Of a stretch of 64,000 bases of DNA, positions 53,949 through 62,701 are shown piece after piece. Both the position numbers and the translations under genes were made by a program. Under the pieces are notes generated by a model. That model was not told where the DNA came from. It made no database searches and saw nothing but the letters and a program-made list of their open reading frames with translations. Within the stretch, counting starts at the first letter, position 1. Every line of letters begins with the position of its first letter. This stretch comes from JAPOXR01 sp965199765 (GTDB lineage Bacteria > Pseudomonadota > Alphaproteobacteria > Rhodobacterales > Rhodobacteraceae), in contig CBDATC010000002.1 in the NCBI GenBank assembly GCA_965199765.1, positions 1,302,001 through 1,366,000 of the forward strand. The letters run 5' to 3'.

Positions 53949-55030
53949 GCGATGCGATGATCAGATTGGAAGCCGTGACCAAATCGTTCGGTTCCCTTAA
54001 AGCCCTGAATAGTGTTTCCGCCGACATCAAATCAGGAGAGTTTTTCTCCCTGCTCGGCCCATCCGGATGCGGCAAGACGACGCTGCTTCGATCAATTGCC
54101 GGCTTCGAAACGCCTGACAGCGGCAAAATTTTTGTCGATGGCCAGTCAATGGAAGGCGTTGAGGCCAATAGGCGTCCGACCAACATGGTGTTTCAGAGCT
54201 ATGCGATTTTCCCGCATATGAGCATTGCTGAGAATGTCGGTTTCGGACTACGGCGCAAGCGTCTTGCGCCTGATGCGCTGAATGCAAAAGTGCAGGAAGC
54301 CCTGCGCATGGTCAGTCTGGAAGGGTTCGGCGCACGACGAGCCAGCACGCTTTCCGGCGGCCAGCGTCAAAGAGTTGCCTTGGCAAGGGCATTGATTTTG
54401 CGACCAAAGGTTCTGTTGCTTGACGAACCGCTGTCCGCGCTCGACAAAAAACTCCGCGAGCAGATGCAGTTCGAATTGCGTCATCTTCAGCGCGCTGTCG
54501 GCATCACTTTTATATTGGTTACACACGACCAGGAAGAAGCGTTGACGATGTCAGATCGGATCGCAATCATGTTTGATGGTCAAATCGCTCAACTATCCAC
54601 TCCGCAGGAAATCTATATGCGGCCCCAAACCCGCAGAGTAGCCGATTTCATCGGCAGTATGAATTTCTTGAATGCAACAATCAAATCTTGGTCGAGCGAG
54701 AGTGTTGACTTGGATGTTGAAGGATTGGGTCCCGTTGGATTGCCGCTTGATCAGGTCTTAGCGAATACGGGTGCCAAAGAAGCATCCGCCGGTGTGCGCC
54801 CGGAACTGTTGACAATTTTGTTTGACGAAACCGAAAAGGCTGAGCGGGAAACTCTAGGCGTGATCGAGGACCGGTCGTATTATGGGGACATGACCTACTA
54901 CGAAGTCACCTTTGACGGCGCATCAAAGCCAGTGACAATCTCCATGCGGAACACCGCCGGACGGCCAATCTTGGACCTGGGCGCGCATGTCCGCATTGGT
55001 TGGGATCCAGAATCAGTCATTTTGCTATAG
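53945..55030 (+). CDS. ABC transporter ATP-binding protein (PotA-like)
   Basis: The 361-aa ATPase has Walker A GPSGCGKTTLLRS, Q-loop NMVFQSYAIFPHMS, signature LSGGQRQRVALARAL, Walker B VLLLDEPLSALD and the switch VTHDQEEALTM. A C-terminal TOBE domain is present. The start is a TTG overlapping the previous stop, with an ATG four codons later as an alternative. It energises the importer formed by the two upstream permeases. Confidence 0.93.
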   Translation: MSDAMIRLEAVTKSFGSLKALNSVSADIKSGEFFSLLGPSGCGKTTLLRSIAGFETPDSGKIFVDGQSMEGVEANRRPTNMVFQSYAIFPHMSIAENVGFGLRRKRLAPDALNAKVQEALRMVSLEGFGARRASTLSGGQRQRVALARALILRPKVLLLDEPLSALDKKLREQMQFELRHLQRAVGITFILVTHDQEEALTMSDRIAIMFDGQIAQLSTPQEIYMRPQTRRVADFIGSMNFLNATIKSWSSESVDLDVEGLGPVGLPLDQVLANTGAKEASAGVRPELLTILFDETEKAERETLGVIEDRSYYGDMTYYEVTFDGASKPVTISMRNTAGRPILDLGAHVRIGWDPESVILL

Positions 55031-55148
55031 TCGGTGCCGAAAGACGAAGATTTCAGTGCCGTTTCCCCAGTTTCGATGCGAAGTCAGGCGCTGTTCCGTT
55101 GGCATCAGCACTGACCCGCATCTGCCAGCGTGAAGGATTAGCGCTTCC

Positions 55149-55346
55149 TCACAGAATTCCCAGCGCCAACAGCAGAACCCAGATGACCACACCAAACACA
55201 ATGACCTTCAAACAGCCTCCAAAACTCAGTTCGGACATCGCGTTTTCCTCGTCAGCGATAGCCTCCGACCTGTCCATCCTCTCCCGCAGCTCCTGCAATT
55301 CCTTCGTCAGCTGTTCAATTTGTTGAGCCGTGTCCTCTTTGTTCAT
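55149..55346 (-). CDS. small coiled-coil membrane protein
   Basis: The 65-aa frame starts MNKEDTAQQIEQLTKELQEL, a strong heptad coiled coil, and ends with a single span (CLKVIVFGVVIWVLLLALGI). The composition and clean topology argue for a real gene, although it has no recognised family. GAGGAA lies close before the ATG. It is convergent with the ABC operon. Confidence 0.5.
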   Translation of the reverse strand: MNKEDTAQQIEQLTKELQELRERMDRSEAIADEENAMSELSFGGCLKVIVFGVVIWVLLLALGIL

Positions 55347-55510
55347 TTCCTCGTCTTTCTGAATTCAGCGGCAAAGCCACACGTCCCTTGATTTTATGCT
55401 TTTGGTCTGCGCGGACTGTCATCAGATTAGGGTCTGCAATCTGTTTTGATGGGTCGGCTTCAAATTATCCGGCAAAAAAGCACAACTCGCGAACCGCTGG
55501 GCGAGTGGAT

Positions 55511-55534
55511 GAGCGGCGGCCGCAACCGCCGCTC
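55511..55534. terminator. GC-rich hairpin between convergent transporter genes
   Basis: GAGCGGCGG pairs with CCGCCGCTC around a six-base loop. It lies 12 bases past the stop of the leftward binding-protein gene. In the rightward direction it is followed by TGTCTTT, so it could also stop transcripts from the ABC operon. Confidence 0.55.
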
Positions 55535-55545
55535 TGTCTTTAGAT

Positions 55546-56586
55546 TTAGAATCCAGCTTTGATGAGTTCAAATTCTTTGATCATCGCTTCACGGATAACA
55601 TGGCTCATCGGCGTTTGATGAAGGACAGGCACATCAACCATTCCCAAGCCAACTTCATCAAGCACTTCTGCACCGAGAGCGTCCATTGCGGTCTGGTTGC
55701 CATGCCCATAACCCCATTCATAGACTATGTATTCGGCTGAGCGCGGTTCCATCCAAGCATTGAAGAAATCATACACCTTATCTTCCGAATTCGGACCATC
55801 GGCCACGTTCACATAACCGCAGAACCAAGTCGAAGACCCCTCCGAGGTCGAACGGTTGGCGCGAACATCAATGCCCTCTGCCGACATAGTCGTCGGCGTT
55901 TCGTTCCAAGCCCAAGCCACGAGAACTTCTCCGCTGGAAAGCAGTTGCGACAGCTCAGCGCCATCGGCCCAATAGGTGCGCACATTTTGATGGGCTTCTC
56001 TCAGCCATGCCGATGCATTTTCAAAATCATCCATTGTCGCTTGCGTCCAATCGCTAAGACCCGTGGCGAGAAAGGCCAGCGCGTAGGCATCGTCCACATT
56101 GTCTGCGATCGAAATACGGCCTGCGAATTTTGGATTCAAAAATACGTTTAAAGACTGAACATCTGCTTCATCAACCAAGTCACCCCGATATGTGACTGCG
56201 GTCGAACCCCAGTCTGCCGGCAACAAATAATACTCGCCATCGAAAACGAATGCTTCCTTCATTGTCGCGTTGACATCAACCCACCGATCAATCCGACTCG
56301 TGTCAATGGGTTCAATGACCCCCGCCTCATACCACTTTGAAACAGATTGCGAGCAGGGATGAGAAACATCGGCCGCAAATCCTGATCGCAATTTCTGGAA
56401 AGCCTCTTCTTCTTCGCCAAAGAACGAGTAACTCGGACTATCGCCGTGTTTATCAATGTAAGCTTGGAAGAATCCTGGGTCATCATATCCAGCCCAGTCG
56501 AGAACCACGAGACCCTCGTCCGCGGCAACCGCAGGCACCGCAAAAAGTGATATCGCGGCTGCAATCAATTTAGTTCTTTGATTCAT
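55546..56586 (-). CDS. ABC transporter solute-binding protein (PotD-like)
   Basis: The start at 56586 has GAAAGGAAGAAA just upstream and gives a signal peptide (LIAAAISLFAVPAVAADEG). The mature protein opens LVVLDWAGYDDPGFFQAYID, as in PotD/spermidine-type periplasmic receptors, with the later YYLLPADWGSTAVTYRGDL and VLVAWAWNETP. It is the natural receptor for the PotABC-like importer encoded convergently at 52249-55030. Substrate not identifiable by eye. Confidence 0.87.
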   Translation of the reverse strand: MNQRTKLIAAAISLFAVPAVAADEGLVVLDWAGYDDPGFFQAYIDKHGDSPSYSFFGEEEEAFQKLRSGFAADVSHPCSQSVSKWYEAGVIEPIDTSRIDRWVDVNATMKEAFVFDGEYYLLPADWGSTAVTYRGDLVDEADVQSLNVFLNPKFAGRISIADNVDDAYALAFLATGLSDWTQATMDDFENASAWLREAHQNVRTYWADGAELSQLLSSGEVLVAWAWNETPTTMSAEGIDVRANRSTSEGSSTWFCGYVNVADGPNSEDKVYDFFNAWMEPRSAEYIVYEWGYGHGNQTAMDALGAEVLDEVGLGMVDVPVLHQTPMSHVIREAMIKEFELIKAGF

Positions 56587-57072
56587 TTTCTTCCTTTCTG
56601 ATTCTTTGCCCATCGGCCGAATTCTCTAGAACCGTCTTTCGACCAGTCTGATTTGAATGACACCAGATGCGCGCTTAACCTCTAGACGCACACCACACAC
56701 AGATCGACATATTGTTATTATATTCGGCAGAATCATTGCGTTCAAGCGAGACGAAAAATCGCAGCGGCGGCAGAAAACGACGAGGAGCTAAGACAATTTA
56801 ATTCTGAAGCCGTTCCGAAAAAATCGCTGATCGGAGACAAAACGACAGAAGACTGATTTCAGGTCTAACGGAATCCAATGGTGTCCAAAGTATATTCCTG
56901 TGGCATTCATTGACCCGCAAAACAGTCGAGAAAATGCCTTCAAATTGCAACGGGGAGCAAAAAACAGTCGACTGGGGTTTGCATCCGAGGCGACCGCACC
57001 AAGCAGGGATCTGTTTGTCAATAAACACAATGATCGCGGTATGCTTGCTGCCCCGTAGCAACCGATTGAACT
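56587..57072. other. intergenic region upstream of the binding-protein gene
   Basis: About 480 bases with no supported gene. 56690-56750 is AT-rich and likely carries the promoter of the leftward binding-protein gene. Overlapping short frames on both strands (56788-57061) have no recognisable features. Confidence 0.35.
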
Positions 57073-58101
57073 TCAGACGACCGCAAATCCGAAGAGCCAG
57101 CCAGCGGCCAAAGAACCTGCCACGGCAATTGCAAGATAAGCGCAGAAGGGACGCAGGCGCAAAACCGGAAAAATCGCGATTGCTCCCCAGATGCTGACAA
57201 CGCCTCCAGAGACCATGAACGCCATACCCGCGCTTGGCGACATGCCGTGATCAAGCAACGCACGGACGAGCGGAAGCGCTGCATAACCATCAATATAGAG
57301 CGGCGCTCCCACGAATACCGCCAAAGGAACCGCCCAGATCGATTCATTTCCCAAATGGACTGACAATCCATCCGGATTGAGAATCAATCCCAACAAATGC
57401 TCGACAGCAAACGCTGGCGTCAAACAGACCAACACCAATCGTACCAGCGATTTAACTTCCCGCCAAAAACGTTTCGTTCGTTCTTCATCTTCCCAGATTC
57501 TCGCATTGAATTCCGAAACGCCGCTGTTCTGCCGCTGACCAAAGCTGCGAACCAAACTGTTTGCGCGCAATGGCGGCTTCATCCAACCCAACTTCTCTGT
57601 GGCCATGGTTAAGACACCGCCGAGAACACCCAAACCGAACGCAGCCAAAGCCTTTCCTACAGCAAAATCGAACCCTAAAGTCGCAGCGGTCGCTCCAAAC
57701 ATTGCCGGATCGGTGATCGGTGACGATAACCAAAATGCCAGCACTGGCGAGTACGGAACACCTGCTGCCAGCAACCCAATCATCAATGGTAAAACCGTCA
57801 CGCCGCAAACCGGCGTCAGCGCCCCTATCGCTGAAGCGGCGAATACTGCGCTGATTTGATTTCCACGCAGTGTATCGGCGGTTTTCAAACCAGCTCCGCT
57901 CGCACTGACCCAGCCTGCCAGCAAAAATCCAGGAATCAAGAGTGGCGATATCTCGACAATGTTATTGGCAACAAAAATTAGCGTTGCCGAAAATTGTCCA
58001 AAAGCGGCCAGCGTTGCTGCCGCAACCGCCGCGATCACAACGGCGATAGAACGGGTCCTTGTCGGCTGCCGTGTCAGCAATGAAATCTGCATCTGTCTCA
58101 A
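57073..58101 (-). CDS. predicted permease, DUF318/ArsP-type
   Basis: The 342-aa protein has eight or more spans. The duplicated motif region is seen in IGALTPVCGVTVLPLMIGLL with YSPVLAFWLSSPITDPAMFG, and again in VGAPLYIDGYAALPLVRALL. This arrangement is typical of the ArsP/SO_0444 permease group, which exports organoarsenicals or metals in some members. No arsenic or metal genes are nearby, so the substrate is open. Confidence 0.75.
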   Translation of the reverse strand: MRQMQISLLTRQPTRTRSIAVVIAAVAAATLAAFGQFSATLIFVANNIVEISPLLIPGFLLAGWVSASGAGLKTADTLRGNQISAVFAASAIGALTPVCGVTVLPLMIGLLAAGVPYSPVLAFWLSSPITDPAMFGATAATLGFDFAVGKALAAFGLGVLGGVLTMATEKLGWMKPPLRANSLVRSFGQRQNSGVSEFNARIWEDEERTKRFWREVKSLVRLVLVCLTPAFAVEHLLGLILNPDGLSVHLGNESIWAVPLAVFVGAPLYIDGYAALPLVRALLDHGMSPSAGMAFMVSGGVVSIWGAIAIFPVLRLRPFCAYLAIAVAGSLAAGWLFGFAVV

Positions 58102-58125
58102 ACGGTAAAGAAACTTGCACCTGCG

Positions 58126-58704
58126 CTACTGTGACACTCCTGTGATCAGCGAGTTAATGTCAGGTCTTGGCCGCTCGACCGGAGAAGTATCGGCAGTTCC
58201 AATGTGAACAAATCCCGCAATCGATTCATGCCCGGCCAGACCAAGCTCGTCCTCGCGAAATCGCGCATCATGCGCCCCAAATCCAGTAACCCAACTCGCC
58301 CCCCAGCCCGATGCGAGGGCTGCGTTCAACAGTGAGAGGCAAACAGCACCAGCTGATAATGTTTGTTCAATCTGCGGAATCTTCGCCTCCCGGTCCGGTG
58401 ACGAAACCACCGCAATGATGAGATTGGCTTCAGAGAAAACCGCGGCGGCTCTTGCCACAAGCGATTCAGACTTACCTAATTGCGCACCGCGTTCAATCAG
58501 CGCACCCGCCAGTCTCGGCATCGCTGTTCGTTCAATCACGATGAACCTCCAAGGTTCGAGTTTGCCGTGATCCGGCACACGGGCTGCGGCAGCCAATAGC
58601 TGCAGCAGCTGTTCACCGCGTGGAACCGGCGGTTTAAGAACAGCCGCCGGATACGACCTGCGGGTCAGCATGAATTCAAGCGCATTAGTGGCAAAACCAG
58701 ACAT
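58126..58704 (-). CDS. nitroreductase family protein (YdjA-like)
   Basis: The 192-aa flavin-binding protein begins ALEFMLTRRSYPAAVLKPPV with the FMN-binding RRS. It continues AAARVPDHGKLEPWRFIVIE and, later, ALASGWGASWVTGFG. These match YdjA-type minimal nitroreductases, which reduce an unknown cytosolic substrate with NAD(P)H. The preceding gene is a broken short-chain dehydrogenase. Confidence 0.82.
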   Translation of the reverse strand: MSGFATNALEFMLTRRSYPAAVLKPPVPRGEQLLQLLAAAARVPDHGKLEPWRFIVIERTAMPRLAGALIERGAQLGKSESLVARAAAVFSEANLIIAVVSSPDREAKIPQIEQTLSAGAVCLSLLNAALASGWGASWVTGFGAHDARFREDELGLAGHESIAGFVHIGTADTSPVERPRPDINSLITGVSQ

Positions 58705-58797
58705 CTGTTATTCCAATCGTTTTGAGATTTTCAAAATCCCGCAGCATTCCCGATACACTGCAGCAGAACAGCGTTGACCTCAATGGAAAAGCCATTG

Positions 58798-59218
58798 TTA
58801 AGCATTCGTAAACTGTGAGACATTTTCCGGTAACAGATACATCCCAGTCAAACCGCATCGCAGTGAACCGAAGGACCATGATCGTCGGAAATTGCTTCGG
58901 AACAGATGGTTCCAATCATCGTCGGCCATCTTGGTTGCCAGCATTTCCATTAGGATGCCGGCATCGTTGACGAGAATTTTTCGTTTCGCTGGTCAGTGCC
59001 TCGGCGCACTCCGGCAACCTTTGCACACTGGACCAATCAGACACATCCGACTTCTGCCGATTTACCATCTTCATCAAATCCGAAGGACGTTCCGAACAGC
59101 CGCAATCCAGTAAAATGGCACCCCGTTTCACCAGTTTTTCCGCAGCCGTGCGGCGGATCTCTCCGCCCACATCGGTCACCACAGAAACCGTGTCCGCAAG
59201 TCCCTGGCTTAAGCGCAT
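58798..59218 (-). pseudogene. short-chain dehydrogenase/reductase, frameshifted
   Basis: Downstream of the BKACE gene (TAATG overlap) a frame starts LADTVSVVTDVGGEIRRTAA then EKLVKRGAILLDCG, a degraded Rossmann start in which the glycine motif is damaged. About 75 codons on, the homology moves to another frame: KILVNDAGILMEM and DDDWNHLFRSNF, the conserved NNAG and DxW...N elements. The catalytic Tyr-Lys part is gone, and the frame ends at 58798. This was probably the oxidoreductase partner of the cleavage enzyme. Confidence 0.6.
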
Positions 59219-60147
59219 TAGAAGCCGACCCTGCCGGTTCCCTTAAGCCCAAGCCTCAAACGGGTTTCGTCTGGAGTTGCAACCGTCAGTCCCAAACTTT
59301 CAATTATGGATCTGATCAGCTTAACCTGCTCGGCATTCGACTCGGCTTTTTTCCCGGGGCCGATATACAAACTGTCTTCAAGCCCAACTCGAAGATTGCC
59401 GCCCATCAGCGCGGCCTGTGTCGCGAATTTCATTTGGTGTCTGCCCGCGGCAAGCACTGACCACTCAAAATCTCCACCGAACAACCGTTGGGCAATCCGA
59501 TGATTGTGAATCAGATTGTCAATATCCGCGCCAGCACCTCCCATCACTCCGAAAATCAACTGAATATAAAATGGCGGATCAACCCAGCCTTGGTCCACAA
59601 CCCATGCCAAATTGTAAAGATGACCAAGGTCATAGCACTCAAATTCGAAGCGTGTGCCGTGTTCCTGACCAAGCGTTTTCAAAATGTACTCTATGTCAGC
59701 GAAGGTATTCTTAAAGATAAAGTCGCGTGTTGATTCCAGAAACTTTGGCTCCCACTCAAATTTCCAGCTATCGAATTTGCCGAGCAGTGGAAACAATCCA
59801 AAATTCATCGAACCGCAATTCAGGGAGGCCATCTCTGGGCTTGCCGCCTTCGCTGCTCTCAACCGCTCGTCCAGTGTCATTCCAAGACCGCCGCCGGTTG
59901 TGATATTCAAAACCGCGTCGCCGTTCTGCTTAATTCTGGGCAAAAACCGCATGAAGGATTCCGCGCTCGGATCGGGTCTTCCGGTCTCGGGATCACGTGC
60001 ATGCAAATGCAGAATTGACGCTCCTTCAGCGGCGGCCCCTACTGCAGACTCCACGATTTCATTCGAGGTAATCGGCAAATGCGGTGACATGGTGGGCGTA
60101 TGAATTGCGCCCGTTACGGCACAGGAAATTATGACTGGCTTTGTCAT
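59218..60147 (-). CDS. beta-keto acid cleavage enzyme (BKACE, DUF849)
   Basis: The 309-aa TIM-barrel enzyme condenses a beta-keto acid with acetyl-CoA to give acetoacetate and a new CoA ester. It shows VIISCAVTGAIHTPTMSPHL, the zinc-ligand HLHARDPETGRP, INITTGGG-type segment NITTGGGLGMTL and FECYDLGHLYNLAW. The C-terminal GLEDSLYIGPGKKAESNAEQ is also typical. Substrates known for the family include 3-keto-5-aminohexanoate and dehydrocarnitine. Proximity to an amine importer and a Rieske oxygenase makes a carnitine-like substrate attractive but unproven. Confidence 0.92.
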   Translation of the reverse strand: MTKPVIISCAVTGAIHTPTMSPHLPITSNEIVESAVGAAAEGASILHLHARDPETGRPDPSAESFMRFLPRIKQNGDAVLNITTGGGLGMTLDERLRAAKAASPEMASLNCGSMNFGLFPLLGKFDSWKFEWEPKFLESTRDFIFKNTFADIEYILKTLGQEHGTRFEFECYDLGHLYNLAWVVDQGWVDPPFYIQLIFGVMGGAGADIDNLIHNHRIAQRLFGGDFEWSVLAAGRHQMKFATQAALMGGNLRVGLEDSLYIGPGKKAESNAEQVKLIRSIIESLGLTVATPDETRLRLGLKGTGRVGF

Positions 60148-60916
60148 TTCTGTCTCATCTGTTTAACTTGCGCTGTCAGGTCTTCGTCAAGCACCCAAAG
60201 CTGGCCGGATGCAAAACCTGGTTCATTGAATTCAAAATACACCGTGAGTCCAGTGCACTAATGAACCTATTTGACAAATGAATTTTATTCACGAATTCTC
60301 ACACCGGGCTTTTCGCTTGGAGATACTGTTTCAAAACAACAGTGTTTAACAGGATAACTCATTGTTTTGCATTGTTTTTGCAGATGTGTGTTTTGCGGTG
60401 TCAAAAAAACGAACCCGTTGCAGCACCCGATCTCGGACCCGGGGTTGAGCAACGCCCGTATTTCCATTTCATCGGCACACCGACCGGCCGCACATCCATT
60501 CCGCTGAAGGCCAACTTTGTCTTCACTGAATGGTCCGCCGTGTTCATTCATCCCAAAGCGGCAGCTGCGGATTTTGTCGATTGAAAAGGCTGGTGTCGCC
60601 TGGTGATCAATTTTGACGGCTCATGCTGTCCGCCGGTCAAATCCGTCAGCGATGCCGTCGGTTTGCCCCTTCCGCACGGCCTCGGCACGGCTCTTCAGCC
60701 CTGTTCTTGGTCCCGGGCGGAGAATCGACACCCATGGGCGGTGGTATTCAACGGCGTTTCGCAGCGACACCCGCAATGGCAAATATATGGCAATTTGTTT
60801 AGAATAATGCTTGACTTTGAAAATACAGTCTTTTAATGTTTGATTTAATTTCATGCCGGGAAACCCTTCTTGATGTTGGACGCCGCGGCGGTTTTGAACA
60901 GCGCTGGAGGAGCCAC
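60148..60916. other. 770-bp region between BKACE and rpn without a recognised gene
   Basis: Two plus-strand frames (60342-60584 and 60603-60836) are open, but neither resembles a known family. 60780-60850 is AT-rich and precedes the rpn ribosome site GGAGGAG at 60906-60912, so the rpn promoter probably lies there. Confidence 0.35.
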
Positions 60917-62074
60917 ATGAAGAAGCCGGATAAGGCGCCCCTGCTCATCGGGCCGTCGCACGACATTTTCTTCCGGGGCTGCATACTGGGCACCGACCGG
61001 CTGGCGAAGGAGTTTCTGAAGTGGCGGCTGCCCGGCCGCTATGCCCGGCGGGTCGACTGGCATGGCGAGATCCACAGAACGCAGGAGAAAAGGGTCTCGG
61101 CGGGGGGCAGGGCGCACATGGCCGACGCGCAGTTCCGCCTTCCGATGAAGGACGGCGGCCGGATGACGGTCATCATCGAGCACAAAAGCGCGGTCGATGT
61201 CAGCACGCCGTCGCAGGTCGCGGTTTATCTGGCCACCGCCTTCAGAGACAACATGCTGTCGGGCCGGGCGCGGCGGGGCATGTCCGAACCGATCGTCGCT
61301 CTTGTGTACGCGCATGGGGAGAGGGCTTGGGAAACACCGGAGCTGTTCGAGGACTGCTTCGAGCCGCCGCTGCACGAGGGCCGGTCCGACGCATGGTTCC
61401 GCTATCATCTGACCGACATGCGTTCGATGCCGGCGGCCGAGCTTCCGGGGGATGCCGGGCTCCGGGGTCTTGTCCTGCTTTCCAAATGGGCGACGACCGA
61501 TGCCGGTCCGGAAACCATCGGCGACGAGCACCTCGGAATGATATTTCTGGCCCTGAACGCGGAAGGCGATGTGAGGGACAACGCATGGCTGTATTTTTGG
61601 GAGCGGTTGAATCTGACGCCGGAACAGAGTATTGATGCAGTGCGCCGACTTTTGCCGGAAAAGGAGAAAGAACACATGGCGATGGTTGATCACATGATCG
61701 AAAAATACGGGGACACGTGGTTCACGAATGGATTCGAGAAAGGCCTCAGGGAAGGCGAATTGAAAGGCGAATTGAAAGGCCGCAGGGAAGGCGAATTGAA
61801 AGGCCGCAGGGAAGGCGAATTGAAAGGCCGCAGGGAAGGCCGCAGGGAAGGTGAATTGAAAGGCCTCAGGGAAGGCGAATTGAAAGGCGAGGTCGGATTT
61901 CTTGCTAAAGTGCTGCGACAGCGCTTCGGCGACCTGCCTGAGGATGCGCTTCGGCATATCGATGCCGCAGACGAAAAAGAGCGTCTGAGAATGGGTGTTG
62001 CCGCGTGTTCTGCCGATTCACTTGCCGAGGTGTTCGGACCGCGCTCGAACGGCAAACTGCAGTCAGAGCGTTGA
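60917..62074 (+). CDS. rpn: Rpn-family nuclease (recombination-promoting nuclease / transposase_31)
   Basis: The 385-aa product has the Rpn PD-(D/E)XK core: an N-terminal HDIFFRGCIL, Asp70 in MADAQFRL, Glu88 and Lys90 in VIIEHKS, then a Gln-Tyr pair (TPSQVAVYLA). The start at 60917 is preferred over 60836 because GGAGGAG lies five bases upstream. The C-terminal third holds a four-residue repeat (276-323) and ends LAEVFGPRSNGKLQ. Met254 is preceded by its own AAGGAG site, so a 132-aa C-terminal product is likely to be made from the same gene. E. coli Rpn proteins are toxic DNases held in check by exactly such intragenic C-terminal products. Confidence 0.85.
   Translation: MKKPDKAPLLIGPSHDIFFRGCILGTDRLAKEFLKWRLPGRYARRVDWHGEIHRTQEKRVSAGGRAHMADAQFRLPMKDGGRMTVIIEHKSAVDVSTPSQVAVYLATAFRDNMLSGRARRGMSEPIVALVYAHGERAWETPELFEDCFEPPLHEGRSDAWFRYHLTDMRSMPAAELPGDAGLRGLVLLSKWATTDAGPETIGDEHLGMIFLALNAEGDVRDNAWLYFWERLNLTPEQSIDAVRRLLPEKEKEHMAMVDHMIEKYGDTWFTNGFEKGLREGELKGELKGRREGELKGRREGELKGRREGRREGELKGLREGELKGEVGFLAKVLRQRFGDLPEDALRHIDAADEKERLRMGVAACSADSLAEVFGPRSNGKLQSER
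61661..61678 (+). promoter_or_regulatory. internal ribosome site and start inside rpn
   Basis: AAGGAG at 61661-61666 lies nine bases before an in-frame ATG at 61676. The same AAGGAG-AARGAACAC-ATG arrangement is kept in both downstream copies (ATGs at 62243 and 62702). It would start a 132-aa C-terminal protein beginning MAMVDHMIEKY. Confidence 0.6.
61742..61885 (+). repeat. 12-bp / 4-residue in-frame tandem repeat, 12 units
   Basis: Twelve 12-bp units encode GLRE, GELK, GRRE and similar tetrapeptides one after another within rpn. The downstream copies have only three and one units (62303-62341 and 62768-62779). Variable tetrapeptide repeats form the dimer helix of small Rpn C-terminal proteins. 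Confidence 0.85.
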
Positions 62075-62242
62075 GAACTTACGCGCTTGAAGTGGTTTGA
62101 AAAGACAAGCGGTTCTGCTTGTATGAGGCAGCTCTATTCGATTTGCCCAGACCCAAAGGACGAAAATTCAACGGAGCAACATCCGCCGGAACAGAGTATT
62201 GATTCAGCGCGCCGACTTTTGCCGGAAAAGGAGAAGGAACAC

Positions 62243-62533
62243 ATGGCGATAGTTGATCACCTGATCGAAAAATACTGGGAAACGTGTTTCACGAATGGAT
62301 ACGAGAAAGGCTTCAGGGAAGGCGAATTGGAAGGCCGCAGGAAACGCGAAGTCGGATTTCTTACTAAATTGCTGCGAAGGCGCTTCGGCGACCTGCCCGA
62401 GGATGCGCTTCGGCATATCGATGCCGCAGACGAAGAAGAGCGTCTGAGAATGGGTGTTGCCGCGTGTTCTGCCGATTCACTTGCCGAGGTGTTCGGACCG
62501 CGCTCGAACGGCAAACTGCAGTCAGAGCGTTGA
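62243..62533 (+). CDS. stand-alone Rpn C-terminal protein, copy 2 (RpnS-like)
   Basis: The 96-aa product starts MAIVDHLIEKYWETCF nine bases after AAGGAG. It has three repeat-type tetrapeptides and then the same RFGDLPEDALRHIDAADEEE and LAEVFGPRSNGKLQSER end as full-length Rpn. A longer frame could start at a TTG (62087), without a good ribosome site. There is no nuclease domain. It would be a separate antitoxin-like partner of the upstream Rpn toxin. The frame is intact despite many substitutions, which suggests it is kept by selection. Confidence 0.6.
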   Translation: MAIVDHLIEKYWETCFTNGYEKGFREGELEGRRKREVGFLTKLLRRRFGDLPEDALRHIDAADEEERLRMGVAACSADSLAEVFGPRSNGKLQSER

Positions 62534-62701
62534 GAACTTACGCGCTTGAAGTGGTTTGAAAAGACAAGCGGTTCTGCTTGTATGAGGCAGCTCTATTCGA
62601 TTTGCCCAGACCCAAAGGACGAAAATTCAACGGAGCAACATCCGCCGGAACAGAGTATTGATTCAGTGCGCCGACTTTTGCCGGAAAAGGAGAAAGAACA
62701 C

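Noticed and set aside
61742..61885. Short regular repeats resembling a CRISPR array
   Set aside because: Units are 12 bp, contiguous without spacers, in frame, and encode a known kind of tetrapeptide repeat.
60851..61957. 368-aa minus-strand frame opposite rpn
   Set aside because: Antisense shadow of the rpn coding sequence; Arg/Pro/Phe-rich composition and repeats mirror the plus strand, and the plus strand has the Rpn motifs and ribosome site.
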